64,000 bases of DNA from Anatilimnocola aggregata (GCF_007747655.1 NZ_CP036274.1:4898001-4962000); one strand, 5' to 3'; shown: positions 25,561-37,686, counted from the stretch's first letter. The notes: generated from the letters alone by a model not told the origin. Numbers and translations: made by a program.

Positions 25561-26184
25561 ATGGCTGACACCGAGCAGTCCGAAAGCACGTTCGACGCAG
25601 GCCGCGAGAAATTGGGCTTGGTCTACGCCAAGGCGCTATTCGGCGCGGCGGAGTCGAGCGGTAAGGTGGCTGACGTGCTGGAAGAACTCGAGTCGTTTCA
25701 AACCGACGTGCTCAAGAAAGTGCCCGCGCTGCGAATGACCCTGTCGTCGCCACGAATCGCACTCGAAGAGAAGGTCGCGCTGCTCGATAAGGCCTTTGCC
25801 GGCAAGATGAGTGGCGTACTGCTCAACTTCCTCAAGGTCCTCGCTCGTCACAACCGTTTTGAATGCCTCGCCGACATCCTGAAGGCCTATCGCAAGCTGC
25901 AAAGCGAAGTGCTGGGCCAGATCGAAGTCTCGATTCGTGCTGCCTATCCCCTCAGCAATCCGCTGCGGGACCGAATCGCGGCCAGACTCGGCGAAGTACT
26001 CAAGCGGAAGGTCACGCTCAACGTACAGATCGATCCGGAATTGCTCGGCGGTTTGGTCGTCCGCATTGGCGATACGCTGTACGACGGCAGTGTGTCGTCG
26101 CAACTGCAACGGATGAAAACGGTCGCCCTGCAGCAAACGTCGCAGGCCATTCGCGATTCGCTCCCGCGCTTCACCGCGACTTAA
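25561..26184 (+). CDS. atpH: ATP synthase F1 subunit delta
   Basis: 207 residues. N-terminal helical bundle (YAKALFGAAESSGKV) and the C-terminal conserved part VNVQ/ID..LLGGLVVRIGDTLYDGSVSSQL, which is the family signature that contacts b. It links the b stalk to the top of F1. It carries an N-terminal extension of about 15 residues (MADTEQSESTFDAGRE). 62 nt separate it from atpF, and 126 nt from atpA. Confidence 0.93.
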   Translation: MADTEQSESTFDAGREKLGLVYAKALFGAAESSGKVADVLEELESFQTDVLKKVPALRMTLSSPRIALEEKVALLDKAFAGKMSGVLLNFLKVLARHNRFECLADILKAYRKLQSEVLGQIEVSIRAAYPLSNPLRDRIAARLGEVLKRKVTLNVQIDPELLGGLVVRIGDTLYDGSVSSQLQRMKTVALQQTSQAIRDSLPRFTAT

Positions 26185-26310
26185 TCTGCTCCCCCCAAAT
26201 TACAACCATTCACGAACACGAATAGCTCGCACAACTAGAACATCCCACGACTGGTCAGCAGTTCCCTTCGATTCGAAGCAAAACTGAAGTCAGTCGATTA
26301 GAGGTTTGCC

Positions 26311-27828
26311 ATGAAATTTAATGCTGATGAGATTGCCTCGGTCATTCAACGCGAGATCGAGCACTACGAAAGCCAGATCGACGTTCGCGAAGTCGGCACC
26401 GTGCTCGAAGTGGGCGACGGTATGGCGCGAGTCTACGGCCTATCGAGCGCCATGAGCGGCGAAATGGTCGAATTCCCCTCTGGCGTTCGCGGCGTGGTGT
26501 TCAATCTCGAAGAGAGCAGCGTCAGCATCGCCGTGCTGGGTGACTACCTGGCGATCAACGAAGGGGACGAAGTTCGTTCGCTGGGCAAGCTGCTTAGCGT
26601 GCCGGTCGGTGAAGCCGTCATCGGCCGCGTGGTCGATCCCCTCGGTAACCCGCTCGATGGCAAGGGCCCGATCGTCACCACCGAGTTCCGCAACGTCGAA
26701 GGTACCTCCCCCGGTGTGGCCGAACGCCAACCGGTGAAGGAACCGCTGCAAACGGGTATCAAGGCCATCGACGCGATGACGCCGATTGGTCGCGGACAAC
26801 GCGAACTCATCATTGGCGACCGCAAGACGGGCAAGACGACGATCGCCATCGACACCATCCTCAATCAAAAGGGGAAGGGTGTTAAGTGTTTCTATGTGGC
26901 AATTGGCCAAAAGGAATCGTCGGTTGCCAATGCTGTCCGTGTGCTCGAAGAAAAGGGTGCGATGGAATACACCACCGTCGTGCTCGCCGGTGCAAGTGCT
27001 CCTGCTGCGTTGCAGGTGTATGCTGCAGCAGCGGGCACCGCGATGGCTGAGTTCTTTATGTACAAGGGCGAACACGCTCTGATTGTCTACGACGACTTGT
27101 CGAAGCAAGCTCAGGCCTATCGCCAGATTTCGCTGCTGGTGCGTCGTCCGCCGGGGCGCGAAGCTTATCCGGGTGACGTGTTCTATAACCACAGCCGTCT
27201 GCTCGAACGTTCTTCGAAGATGTCGAAGGAACTGGGTGGTGGTTCGCTGACTTCGCTGCCGATCATCGAGACGCTCGAAGGCGAAGTTTCGGCCTACATT
27301 CCGACGAACGTGATCTCGATCACCGACGGTCAGATTTACCTGCAGCCCGACTTGTTCTTCAAGGGTGTGCGCCCGGCGATGAACGTCGGTATCTCGGTTT
27401 CTCGCGTGGGTGGCTCAGCTCAGATCAAAGCCATGAAGGCGCGCGAAGTGGCCGGTGGTTTGCGTCTGGCCCTCGCTGCGTTCCGCGAACTGGAAGCCTT
27501 CGCTCAACTCGGTACCGACCTCGACGCTGCCACGCAGAGCAAGCTCGACCGCGGTTACCGAATGGTCGAACTCCTCAAGCAACCGCAGTACTCGCCGCTC
27601 GACGTCATCGACCAGATTCTCGTCATCTACACTGCCAACGCTGGCGGTATGGACGATGTGCCGATTAATCAAGTGCGCCGCTTTGAAACCGAATTCCTCG
27701 CGTACATGAAGGATCAAAAGTCTGCCGCCCGCAACCTGCTGGCTGAGAAGAAGGAACTAACGGCCGAGGTGAAGGACGCGATCAATGCAGCAATCGCCGA
27801 CTTCAAGAAGCTGTTCAAGAAGGTCTAA
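26311..27828 (+). CDS. atpA: ATP synthase F1 subunit alpha
   Basis: 505 residues, normal length. Walker A is [11 protein letters not shown]. The regulatory nucleotide site and the DELSEED-side contacts are standard, with [19 protein letters not shown] and the arginine-finger region [14 protein letters not shown] both intact. AGAGG lies 8-9 bases before the start. The gene is followed by two GC-rich hairpins before atpG, described separately. Confidence 0.97.
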   Translation: MKFNADEIASVIQREIEHYESQIDVREVGTVLEVGDGMARVYGLSSAMSGEMVEFPSGVRGVVFNLEESSVSIAVLGDYLAINEGDEVRSLGKLLSVPVGEAVIGRVVDPLGNPLDGKGPIVTTEFRNVEGTSPGVAERQPVKEPLQTGIKAIDAMTPIGRGQRELIIGDRKTGKTTIAIDTILNQKGKGVKCFYVAIGQKESSVANAVRVLEEKGAMEYTTVVLAGASAPAALQVYAAAAGTAMAEFFMYKGEHALIVYDDLSKQAQAYRQISLLVRRPPGREAYPGDVFYNHSRLLERSSKMSKELGGGSLTSLPIIETLEGEVSAYIPTNVISITDGQIYLQPDLFFKGVRPAMNVGISVSRVGGSAQIKAMKAREVAGGLRLALAAFRELEAFAQLGTDLDAATQSKLDRGYRMVELLKQPQYSPLDVIDQILVIYTANAGGMDDVPINQVRRFETEFLAYMKDQKSAARNLLAEKKELTAEVKDAINAAIADFKKLFKKV

Positions 27829-27829
27829 T

Positions 27830-27941
27830 GATTCAAAACCGCCCCCGCCCCTGCGGCGGGGGCTCACCGGTTTTTGCACTACTGCGGGTGGCGCAACAAA
27901 CTTGTGCAAAAGCCGCTAAACCCCCGGCACAGGGCCGGGGG
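27830..27941 (+). repeat. Pair of GC-rich palindromes between atpA and atpG
   Basis: The segment starts immediately after the atpA stop with GATTCAAAACCG. Hairpin 1: GCCCCCGCC (27841-27849) pairs perfectly with GGCGGGGGC (27855-27863). An outer AAAACCG/CGGTTTT pairing extends the stem, and a run of five T follows, so it also resembles a terminator. Hairpin 2: CCCCCGGC (27921-27928) pairs with GCCGGGGG (27934-27941). They fit mobile palindromic (REP-like) units and could attenuate transcription into atpG-atpD-atpC. Confidence 0.7.
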
Positions 27942-27976
27942 CGTGACACAGTAAACATTTTCGAAACTAGAACGTC

Positions 27977-28882
27977 ATGGCCAAAGCGCGGGCACTCGAT
28001 AAACGCCGCAAGTCCATCCGCAATATCCGCAAGATTACGCGGACGATGGAATTGATCGCCACCGCGCGATTCAAAAAGGCGATGGACCGGGCCACTGCAG
28101 CCACGGCCTACACCAAAAAGATTACCGAAGTCGTCGCCGGGCTCGCCAAGGCGGGCCTGCAAGTCAGCCATCCGCTGCTGGAAGCACATCCCGAGACGAA
28201 GAACGCGACGCTGCTGATTCTCACCGCCAATCGTGGTTTGTGCGGCGGTTACAACGGCAGCGTGCTTCGAGCCGGTCTGGCTCGGCTCGAAGAATTGAAG
28301 CGGTCGGTTCCGAGTGTGCGAGTCGAAGTCTCGGGCAAGCGTGGTCTCGCGGCGTTCAAATTCCGTAAGTTGAACGTCGACGAAAGCTATACAAAGTTCG
28401 AAGATCAACCGAAGTTCGAAGATGTCGAGGCGATCGCCAATCGCTTCCTCGAAATGTACATCACGGGCAAGATCGACCGTCTGGACGTCGCCTACGTCAA
28501 ATTCATCAGCAGCTCGCGGCAGGTGGCGGTAGTCGAAACATTGCTCCCGTTCGATTCTCTGGCGGTTCCCGGTGCAGCCAGTGGTAAAGACGCGGCAGGC
28601 GGAGCCAAGGCCACCGGCGATGTGATGTACGAATTCATGCCTTCGGCCGAAAGCATTTTGGAAGAAGTGGTACCGGCCAGTTTCCGGGCCAAGCTGTTCA
28701 AATGCTTTCTCGATGCGGCGGTCAGCGAACAGATCGCCCGCATGGTCGCCATGAAGTCGGCCACCGAGAACGCTTCGGAAATGATCAAGTCTTTGTCGAC
28801 CACTTACAACCGCGCCCGCCAATCGCAGATTACGGGCGAAATCATGGAAATCATCGGCGGTGTCGAGGCTCTCAAGAAGTAA
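27977..28882 (+). CDS. atpG: ATP synthase F1 subunit gamma
   Basis: 301 residues. The N-terminal helix that enters the alpha/beta ring (ALDKRRKSIRNIRKITRTME) and the C-terminal helix (MKSATENASEMIKSLSTTYN, RQSQITGEIMEIIGG) are well conserved. The central Rossmann-like part contains TANRGLCGGYNGSV. No thiol-regulation insert of the chloroplast type is present. A short Ala/Gly-rich loop (GAASGKDAAGGAKATGD) in the central domain is longer than usual. Confidence 0.95.
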   Translation: MAKARALDKRRKSIRNIRKITRTMELIATARFKKAMDRATAATAYTKKITEVVAGLAKAGLQVSHPLLEAHPETKNATLLILTANRGLCGGYNGSVLRAGLARLEELKRSVPSVRVEVSGKRGLAAFKFRKLNVDESYTKFEDQPKFEDVEAIANRFLEMYITGKIDRLDVAYVKFISSSRQVAVVETLLPFDSLAVPGAASGKDAAGGAKATGDVMYEFMPSAESILEEVVPASFRAKLFKCFLDAAVSEQIARMVAMKSATENASEMIKSLSTTYNRARQSQITGEIMEIIGGVEALKK

Positions 28883-28947
28883 CCCTACCGGGTTCGTAGC
28901 CTGCTCCTCCTTCGCACACATTTAAACAACGCAATCGATTTTAGTAG

Positions 28948-30408
<1,461 letters not shown>

Positions 30409-30484
30409 GATTCAAAACCGTAGCTGGATTCGCCAGAATTCAGTGAGCCCAGGTACATCTCGGAATTCTGGCGAATTCCGCTAC
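30409..30484 (+). repeat. Long palindromic element between atpD and atpC
   Basis: Begins GATTCAAAACCG, the same 12 nt that follow atpA. The left arm 30420-30441 (GTAGCTGGATTCGCCAGAAT...) pairs with the right arm 30463-30484 at 20 of 22 positions around a 21-nt loop. There is no T-tract directly after it, so it is more like a REP/MITE-type palindrome or mRNA-stability hairpin than a terminator. Confidence 0.75.
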
Positions 30485-30506
30485 TTGTTTTGTTATCAGA
30501 CTCGCT

Positions 30507-30911
30507 ATGGCCAAGATGTTGCAAGTCGTCGTCGTCACGCCGGAACAAACGGCCCTCGAACAAGAGGCCGAGTTTGTCGCGCTGCCGCTGTTCGACGGCG
30601 AAATCGGCATCGCCGTGGACCACAGCCCGCTAATCGGTCGCCTGGGCTTTGGCGAGATGCGGATTAAGACTGGCGGCAAAGAGCTGCACTACTATATCGA
30701 CGGCGGCTTCGTGCAAGTCGTCGATAACGTGGTCTCAGTCCTAACTAACCGAGCCGTTCCCGCCGCCAAGCTCGACGTGACCGTTGCCCAGGCGGCGCTC
30801 GTTACCGCCCAAGCCAAGCCCGCCACCACCGACGAACTGCTCGCCCTTCGCGACCGCGCCATTCTTCAAGCCCGCGCTCAAATCCGTGTGGCAAAACACG
30901 CCAAGGCATAG
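30507..30911 (+). CDS. atpC: ATP synthase F1 subunit epsilon
   Basis: 134 residues. N-terminal beta-barrel (LQVVVVTPEQTALEQEAEFV, LPLFDGEIGIAVDHSPLIGRLGFGEM) and C-terminal helical hairpin (AQAKPATTDELLALRDRAIL). It connects gamma to the c-ring and may act as inhibitor. Last gene of the operon; no clear terminator follows in the 200 bp before the convergent nadB. Confidence 0.93.
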   Translation: MAKMLQVVVVTPEQTALEQEAEFVALPLFDGEIGIAVDHSPLIGRLGFGEMRIKTGGKELHYYIDGGFVQVVDNVVSVLTNRAVPAAKLDVTVAQAALVTAQAKPATTDELLALRDRAILQARAQIRVAKHAKA

Positions 30912-31118
30912 GCATTATTGCCTGCAAAAGAGGCGCAGAAGTTTGACGTAACTCGGAACCGCCCTAATCGGGTGGTGTTCAACAATTCGACTCTTTTTCG
31001 GCCGTGATCGTCAATATTTCTCGGCAAAAGCGCAAATTACCACCCATTAGAGTGGGTTGATAATTGGACATTTAGGACGTGCTGGCGACGCGATTACAAA
31101 AGTTACGTCGACGCGCTA

Positions 31119-32756
31119 CTAAGTGACGCCAGTACTCTCAGCAGTGCCCGAATGCTGGAACCAGATGTGCCGATTCCAGTAGGCATCGTCAAGCTTAGGG
31201 AAGTCGGTGCGGAGGTGGGTGCCACGAGATTCTTCTCGTGCCAGGGCCGCTTGGATCATCACCCGCGCCAGGCAGAGGAGGTTCTGCAGTTCCCAGCCGG
31301 CGACGTCGTTAAACTGTCGCAACAGTACATAGCGCCGCCATTGATCGACGGCTTCTAAAGCTTCCTGCAAAAGTTCGGCGGTGCGACGAACGCCGCAAGC
31401 CCGCCACATGAGGGCTTTGAGGCTGTTGCGAATGTCGGTGACGTCGAGCGGTTCTTGCGACTCGATCGAATCGGCCAGCGGGGGCGACTCGATGGGAAAG
31501 ACGCGAAAGTCGCCAGGCATGGCAAGGGCTGACTGCGACGCTCCGTGCCCCGCATGCGCGCCGTAGACCAGGCCTTCGAGCAGGCTATTCGAAGCGAGCC
31601 GATTCGCACCATGCAAGCCTGACGAGGTTGCCTCTCCCGCAGCCCACAGACCAGAGATGGTGGTCCGTCCGGCCAAATCGACTGTCACACCCCCAATCAT
31701 GTAATGTGCCCCGGGGCGAACCGGGATCCGATCGCGGGTGATATCGAGCCCGAACTGCTTGCAGGCGGCAGCGATGCCAGGGAAACGTTCGAGGGTGAAC
31801 TGGCGATCGAGATGGGTCACGTCAAGATAGACGCAAGGATGCCGCGTCTTCTCCATCTGCGTAACGATGGCTTGCGAGACGATATCCCGCGGCGCGAGTT
31901 CCAGACGCGGATCGTACTGCGACATGAACCGTACGCCGTCGCGGTCGACCAACTTGGCCCCTTCACCCCGAATGGCCTCGGTGATCAAGCTGCGGCTTCC
32001 TCCCGCGATATAGAGGACCGTCGGGTGAAACTGCATGAACTCCATATCGCGCAACTCTGCTCCAGCGCGATAGGCCATGGAGTGACCATCGCCAGTCGCT
32101 ACAGAGGGATTGGTTGTTTCGCGATAGACCTGCCCCGCGCCCCCGGTGGTGAGAACTGTTTGCTTCGCCCAGACCAGCATCTGGTCGCCGTGGCGATTGG
32201 CAACGATGGCTCCCTGGCACGAATTCTCGTAGGTGAGCAGATCGATGGTGAAGGTGTTTTCCCAAATCCGCACATTGGGGAGTGCGATGGTATGTTCGGC
32301 CATGGCCCGCATGACTTCGCGGCCGGTCATATCTCCCAATGCATGGACTATGCGGTTGTGGCTGTGCCCCCCTTCACGGCCAAGCAAAATGCGGCCAGCT
32401 TTCTCGTCGAACTTGGTGCCCCATTCAACGAGTTCGGCAATTCGCTCCGGCGCTTCGCGGACGACCATGTCGACGACACGTTTGTCGCAGAGCGAGCCGC
32501 CGGCTATGAGCGTATCGCTGACGTGATCTTCAAAACGATCGATCGGGTCCATGACCCCCGCAATTCCCCCCTGGGCATAGTTGCTGTTCGATTGCAGCAG
32601 GGCGTCTTTGGTGACCACCAGCACCGACAGGCGAGGATCGATCGCATTCGCCGCCCGCAACCCAGCCAGACCACCGCCAATAATCAGCACATCGGCGAAG
32701 AAATGAGGCAACCGACGCGGAGTGAAGGAAACCAAATAGCGAGGCGTTACGGGCAT
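31119..32756 (-). CDS. nadB: L-aspartate oxidase
   Basis: 545 residues, close to the usual 530-540. The FAD-binding start is DVLIIGGGLAGLRAANAI. Family landmarks include EGGHSHNRIVHALGDMTG, EFMQFHPTVLY, PVRPGAHYMIGGVTVDLAGR and GLHGANRLASNSLLEGLVYG. It oxidises aspartate to iminoaspartate, the first step of NAD synthesis. The succinate dehydrogenase flavoprotein is related, but HxxTxR-type substrate residues and the absence of sdhB/C neighbours favour NadB. nadA and nadC are not in this window. Confidence 0.93.
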   Translation of the reverse strand: MPVTPRYLVSFTPRRLPHFFADVLIIGGGLAGLRAANAIDPRLSVLVVTKDALLQSNSNYAQGGIAGVMDPIDRFEDHVSDTLIAGGSLCDKRVVDMVVREAPERIAELVEWGTKFDEKAGRILLGREGGHSHNRIVHALGDMTGREVMRAMAEHTIALPNVRIWENTFTIDLLTYENSCQGAIVANRHGDQMLVWAKQTVLTTGGAGQVYRETTNPSVATGDGHSMAYRAGAELRDMEFMQFHPTVLYIAGGSRSLITEAIRGEGAKLVDRDGVRFMSQYDPRLELAPRDIVSQAIVTQMEKTRHPCVYLDVTHLDRQFTLERFPGIAAACKQFGLDITRDRIPVRPGAHYMIGGVTVDLAGRTTISGLWAAGEATSSGLHGANRLASNSLLEGLVYGAHAGHGASQSALAMPGDFRVFPIESPPLADSIESQEPLDVTDIRNSLKALMWRACGVRRTAELLQEALEAVDQWRRYVLLRQFNDVAGWELQNLLCLARVMIQAALAREESRGTHLRTDFPKLDDAYWNRHIWFQHSGTAESTGVT

Positions 32757-33186
32757 TGCGCTGTCAATTCGTAGAGGGCAAAGAAGAGGATTACCCGTGC
32801 GGGAGGTTCAGCAACCCTGCACTGTACGCCGGTGGGATCGGGAAGGAAAGTCTCGCCTGAGTCGCGACCTATTCCCTGGACGATAGCGAAGATTAAAATT
32901 GCGTCTTCTAACGATTTTGCTGCTTGCGTCAGGCATGGCACGGCGGCCCCGCGGGCGAGTACACTACAGCCTCCTCTAATCGGCTGATGCCTTGCTCGCC
33001 AAAACCGCGGCAAGCTGAACTCGCGCTGGTGGTTGCGCGAGTGCGCAGTGCTCGTTTTGGCGATCGCACTCTTGCCAGAAGTCTGGCTGGCCGATGGTAT
33101 TTTCTGGCATTGTTCGGCACATCATCCACCTCTCCCAATCCTCTCCCCAACTTTTTGACCGACAGGTCCCGCGACCGCCCTGAACC
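32757..33186. other. Intergenic region between divergent nadB and pyc
   Basis: About 430 bp with no supported gene and no tRNA- or riboswitch-like fold that I can see. It must hold both promoters. Confidence 0.5.
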
Positions 33187-36100
33187 ATGAAAAAGATCAA
33201 CAAGCTGCTTGTCGCTAACCGCAGTGAAATCGCCATCCGTGTGTTCCGCAGCGCTCACGAGTTGGGCATTCGGACGGTCGCCATTTATGCCCACGAAGAT
33301 CGCTACGCACTGCACCGCTTCAAGGCGGACGAAGCGTACCAGATTGGCAAACCGGGCGAGCCAATCCGCTCGTATCTGAACATTGCCGAAATCATCGCCA
33401 TTGCCAAGCAGCACGAGGTCGATGGCATTCACCCGGGCTACGGTTTTCTCTCGGAAAATCCCGAGCTGGCTCGCGCGTGCCATAAGTCAGGCATTATCTT
33501 CGTGGGACCGCACGACGAAGCGCTGGAAAAACTCGGGGACAAGACTTTTGCCCGCAACATTGCCCAGCAAGTGAATGTGCCGGTGCTCAGCGGCAGCGAT
33601 GCCATCCCAAACGCGCAGGATGGCCTGAAGAAGGCCACCAAGATGGGCTTTCCTATTATCCTCAAGGCGGCCCACGGCGGCGGCGGGCGCGGCATGCGGG
33701 TGGTTCTTAAGGAATCTGAATTTGTCGGGGCCTTTGAATCGGCCCAACGCGAATCGATGTCGGCCTTCGGCAGTCCCGATGTCTTCATCGAAAAATACAT
33801 CACTAGTGCCAGCCACATCGAGGTACAATTGCTCGGTGACAAGCATGGCAATTTGCTGCACTTGTACGAGCGCGATTGCTCGGTCCAACGGCGGCATCAG
33901 AAGGTCGTCGAAATTGCGCCGGCACCACTGCTCGATCCGAAAGTGCGCCAAGAGTTGTGCGATGCAGCGGTAAAGATCGGCAAAGCTGTTCGTTACGAGA
34001 ACGCGGGGACCGTTGAGTTTCTGGTCGATCGCGATACGAACCAGTTCTATTTCATCGAGGTCAATCCGCGGATCCAGGTGGAACACACGGTCACCGAAGA
34101 AGTGACTGGCATCGACATCGTGAAGTCGCAACTGCTGATTGCACAGGGAATGCTGCTGAGCGATCCCGAAATCGGGCTGCCGTCGCAAGAAGGGGTAAAG
34201 TGTAACGGCTTTGCGATTCAGTGCCGCGTGACGACAGAAGACCCGGGCAACAATTTCATGCCCGATTATGGCCGCATTGCCCACTATCGCTCGGCAGCGG
34301 GTATGGGCATTCGTCTCGACGCCGGAAGTGCTTTCAGTGGGGCGACCGTGAATCCGTTCTACGATTCACTTCTCGTGAAAGTGAGCGCCCGCGGCCGGCG
34401 ATTCGTCGATGCGGCGCGGCGCATGGAACGCTGCCTGCAAGAGTTCCGTATTCGCGGGGTGAAGACAAACATCCCATTTCTGATTCAGCTTATTACGCAC
34501 CCGACGTTTCTCGCGGGCACCTGCACGACCCGGTTTATCGATCAAACGCCCGATCTGTTCCACTTGCCACGGCGGCGCAATCGCGCGACGAAACTCCTCA
34601 CCTACCTGGGCGAAGTGATCGTCAATGGTCATCCGCTGGTGAAAGGTTTGCCCAAAGCGACTCGCCGCTTGCCCGCGCCGGTTCCTAAGCTGGAAAAAGG
34701 AACGACGCCCCCGCCGGGAACCCGCGACAAGTGGAAGGAACTCGGGCCCGCAAAATTTGGCGAATGGGTATCGAAGCAGAAGCAACTCTTTTTGACCGAT
34801 ACTACGTTCCGCGATGCTCACCAGTCGCTGCTGGCCACGCGCATGCGCACGAAGGACTTGCTGAACATTGCCGAGGTGTATGCTCACCAGGCAGCGGACC
34901 TGTTTTCGCTGGAAATGTGGGGCGGGGCAACGTTCGACACCACGATGCGGTTTTTGAAGGAGTGCCCTTGGCAGCGCCTTGCTGACATGCGCGAGAAGGT
35001 GCCGAATATTCTCTTTCAAATGTTGTTTCGCGCCAGCAATGCCGTGGGCTACGCCAGCTATCCGGACAATGTCGTCCGCGAGTTCTGCAAAGAGGCCGCC
35101 GATGCGGGGATGGACATCTTCCGCATCTTTGATTCGCTCAACTGGGTGCCCAACATGAAGGTGGCGATGGAAGCCGTCCTCAAAGCGGGCGGCCTCTGCG
35201 AACCGGCCATCTGCTATACGGGTGACATCCTCAATCCGCAGCGCAACAAATACAGCCTGCAGTATTACGTCGACTTGGCGAAGGAACTGGAATCGCTCGG
35301 CGCGCACATCCTGTGCATTAAGGACATGGCGGGACTTTGCAAGCCGTACGCGCTGGAGTTACTCGTCAAAACGCTGAAGCAGGAAATCGGCATCCCGATT
35401 CACTTCCACACACACGATACGAACGGCATGCAAGCTGCGTCGATCATCAAAGGTTCGGAAGTGAAGCTCGATGTCGCCGATGCTGCGATGGCTGCCATGT
35501 CTGGTGGCACCAGTCAGCCCAACTTAAATGCAATCGTCGAGGGACTTCGCTTCACCAAGCGTGATACTGGCCTGAGTGCAGATGTGCTCAATCGAATCAG
35601 CGACTACTGGCACGCGGTGCGTGAGTTCTATCTGCCGTTCGACAGCGTGATGCCGCCGGCCACGGCCGAACTGTATGAGCACGAAATGCCTGGCGGCCAG
35701 TACACGAATCTGTTCCAGCAAGCGCGGGCGATTGGCCTTGCCGATCGCTGGACGGAAATCTGCAAGATGTATGCGGAAACGAACCAACTGCTCGGCGATA
35801 TCGTAAAAGTCACACCGTCGTCGAAGGCGGTCGGCGACCTGGCATTATTCCTGGTGGCCAACGATCTGCAGCCGAAAGACATCGTCGAAGGAACTCGCGA
35901 TTTTGCATTCCCCGAATCGGTCATCGATCTGGTCGGTGGAATGATGGGGCAGCCGCCGGGAGGTTTCCCCAAGGCGGTGGTGAAGCGAGTATTGCGTGAT
36001 CGCAAGCCGATGAAGGGGCGTCCCGGTGCAACTTTGCCCCCCGCCGATTTAGATGCGGCCACCACGAAGGTGAAGGGACTATTACTGCGAGATCCGTCGC

Positions 36101-36627
36101 GGCGCGAAGTTCTCTCCCATATCCTTTATCCCAAGGTGTTCGAAGAATTTGCCAATCACCAACGAATCTATTCCGACACGAGCATCTTTCCGACTCCGGT
36201 CTTTTTCTTCGGCCAGGACACTGGCGAAGAAATGGCCATCGATATCGAAGAAGGTAAGACGCTGATCGTCAAGTTCTTAAACATTGGCGAACCCCATGCC
36301 GACGGCAAACGAACCGTCTTCTTCGAGTTGAATGGGCAACCCCGCGACGTGACCGTGGTCGACAAGTCGCTCGAAGGGGGCAGTAGCAAGACAGTGAAAG
36401 CCGATCCTGCGAACAAGCAGCAAGTCGGAGCGAGCATGCCGGGCATGATTGTGTCGGTTGCCGTGAAAGTCGGAGACACAGTTGCCAAGGGACAGAAGCT
36501 GTTGTCGCTCGAGGCGATGAAAATGGAAACCACGGTAATGGCGGAAGGAGATGGCAAGATTGCCGAACTCTTCGTCAAGCCAGGCACACGTGTGGAGACC
36601 GGGGACTTGATGCTAACGTTTGCGTAA
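33187..36627 (+). CDS. pyc: Pyruvate carboxylase (single-chain)
   Basis: 1146 residues, normal for the one-polypeptide form. The biotin carboxylase domain (about 1-450) has KAAHGGGGRGMRVV (ATP-binding loop) and EVNPRIQVEHTVTEEVTGID. The carboxyltransferase domain (about 530-830) has LTDTTFRDAHQSLLATRMRT. The biotin carrier domain is at the C terminus, with the biotinyl Lys1112 in EAMKMETT. The enzyme makes oxaloacetate from pyruvate, HCO3- and ATP. The stop overlaps the start of the biotin ligase gene (TAATG), so carboxylase and its modifying enzyme are made together. Confidence 0.97.
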   Translation: MKKINKLLVANRSEIAIRVFRSAHELGIRTVAIYAHEDRYALHRFKADEAYQIGKPGEPIRSYLNIAEIIAIAKQHEVDGIHPGYGFLSENPELARACHKSGIIFVGPHDEALEKLGDKTFARNIAQQVNVPVLSGSDAIPNAQDGLKKATKMGFPIILKAAHGGGGRGMRVVLKESEFVGAFESAQRESMSAFGSPDVFIEKYITSASHIEVQLLGDKHGNLLHLYERDCSVQRRHQKVVEIAPAPLLDPKVRQELCDAAVKIGKAVRYENAGTVEFLVDRDTNQFYFIEVNPRIQVEHTVTEEVTGIDIVKSQLLIAQGMLLSDPEIGLPSQEGVKCNGFAIQCRVTTEDPGNNFMPDYGRIAHYRSAAGMGIRLDAGSAFSGATVNPFYDSLLVKVSARGRRFVDAARRMERCLQEFRIRGVKTNIPFLIQLITHPTFLAGTCTTRFIDQTPDLFHLPRRRNRATKLLTYLGEVIVNGHPLVKGLPKATRRLPAPVPKLEKGTTPPPGTRDKWKELGPAKFGEWVSKQKQLFLTDTTFRDAHQSLLATRMRTKDLLNIAEVYAHQAADLFSLEMWGGATFDTTMRFLKECPWQRLADMREKVPNILFQMLFRASNAVGYASYPDNVVREFCKEAADAGMDIFRIFDSLNWVPNMKVAMEAVLKAGGLCEPAICYTGDILNPQRNKYSLQYYVDLAKELESLGAHILCIKDMAGLCKPYALELLVKTLKQEIGIPIHFHTHDTNGMQAASIIKGSEVKLDVADAAMAAMSGGTSQPNLNAIVEGLRFTKRDTGLSADVLNRISDYWHAVREFYLPFDSVMPPATAELYEHEMPGGQYTNLFQQARAIGLADRWTEICKMYAETNQLLGDIVKVTPSSKAVGDLALFLVANDLQPKDIVEGTRDFAFPESVIDLVGGMMGQPPGGFPKAVVKRVLRDRKPMKGRPGATLPPADLDAATTKVKGLLLRDPSRREVLSHILYPKVFEEFANHQRIYSDTSIFPTPVFFFGQDTGEEMAIDIEEGKTLIVKFLNIGEPHADGKRTVFFELNGQPRDVTVVDKSLEGGSSKTVKADPANKQQVGASMPGMIVSVAVKVGDTVAKGQKLLSLEAMKMETTVMAEGDGKIAELFVKPGTRVETGDLMLTFA

Positions 36628-37448
36628 TGCCAGGAACGAGACTCGGGGACGAGGAAGAGATGAAACGCGACAGGTTCGACCTTCCCCAGCTGGCGCGCAG
36701 TGGACTTATTGAGCGGCTGGAATTTCACCAGTCGCTCGCCAGCACTAACGACCGCGCGGCCGCACTGGCTGCTGAAGAGTGGTTGGCTTGCCCCGCACTC
36801 GTGCTCGCTCAGGAACAGACGGCTGGGCGTGGCCGTGGCAGCAATCGTTGGTGGTCAGTTCCCGGCAGTCTGATGTTCTCGCTCATCATTTCAGGCTCGC
36901 CAGGAGAGCTAGGTCCGGCACAATGGCCGGGATTTTCGCTCGTTGCCGGCCTGGCCGTTTGCGAAGCATTGGCCAGCCACTGCCTGGCCGCAGACATTGC
37001 CGTGAAATGGCCAAATGACGTCTACGCCAACGAGCGGAAAATCTGCGGAATTCTGATCGAGTCACCGGCTCCAGCGCGGGGCAGGATGATCGTAGGGATC
37101 GGGGTGAATGTGAACAACTCTTTTGCCGACGCGCCGGAAGAGTTACGAGATTCGGCCACCGCACTTTGCGATGTCGATGGCCAACCGCATGACCTTACCG
37201 ACGTGTTGCGCAGCATCCTCGGCAGCCTCGACCAACGGTGGCAGCAATTGCGCGAACAGGGTTTTTCGTCGCTTCGCCAGGAATGGCGAGATCGCTCGCT
37301 CCTTACGGGACGGATCGTGCAACTGCAAGCAGGGGCGCAGCGGCACACAGGACGCTGCTTAGGCATTGATGACGACGGGGCTTTGCTCCTGCAGACCGAG
37401 CGCGGTCGGCAAAGTTTTCACGCGGGGAGCATCGTCAGCTTCGAGTAG
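36627..37448 (+). CDS. birA: Biotin-[acetyl-CoA-carboxylase/carboxylase] ligase
   Basis: 273 residues from the ATG that overlaps the pyc stop. ATG 36660 (MKRDRFDLPQL), preceded by GAGGAAGAG, is an equally good start and removes 11 residues. QTAGRGRGSNRWWS is the biotinyl-AMP loop, and VKWPNDVYANERKICGILIES holds the catalytic Lys. The C-terminal small SH3-like domain is present. No N-terminal helix-turn-helix is present, so it lacks the BirA repressor function. Its obvious client is the carrier domain of the upstream pyc. Confidence 0.93.
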   Translation: MPGTRLGDEEEMKRDRFDLPQLARSGLIERLEFHQSLASTNDRAAALAAEEWLACPALVLAQEQTAGRGRGSNRWWSVPGSLMFSLIISGSPGELGPAQWPGFSLVAGLAVCEALASHCLAADIAVKWPNDVYANERKICGILIESPAPARGRMIVGIGVNVNNSFADAPEELRDSATALCDVDGQPHDLTDVLRSILGSLDQRWQQLREQGFSSLRQEWRDRSLLTGRIVQLQAGAQRHTGRCLGIDDDGALLLQTERGRQSFHAGSIVSFE

Positions 37449-37686
37449 GTTGCGCGTGTTCACCAACTGCGCAAGCTTGAACGGTTCACTGCCAGCATGG
37501 ATTGGCGCGAATCACGGGAGTGCCAACCATCGCGAAGTGTTTGCCGAAGAGGCTCAAAAACGCCTGCATTTCCGCTGGTTCTTACGTGGAGAGTTGTTTG
37601 GCATAGTCTTTGCTTTAGTGCGGCTTGTCAAATGGAGAGGACGACGTGGCCTCTCACTACAATGAGCATTCCAGCGGAGCAAAGTC

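Noticed and set aside
27841-27875. A terminator ending the operon after atpA
   Set aside because: It does resemble one, but atpG, atpD and atpC follow in order and need transcription; kept as a palindromic element and possible attenuator.
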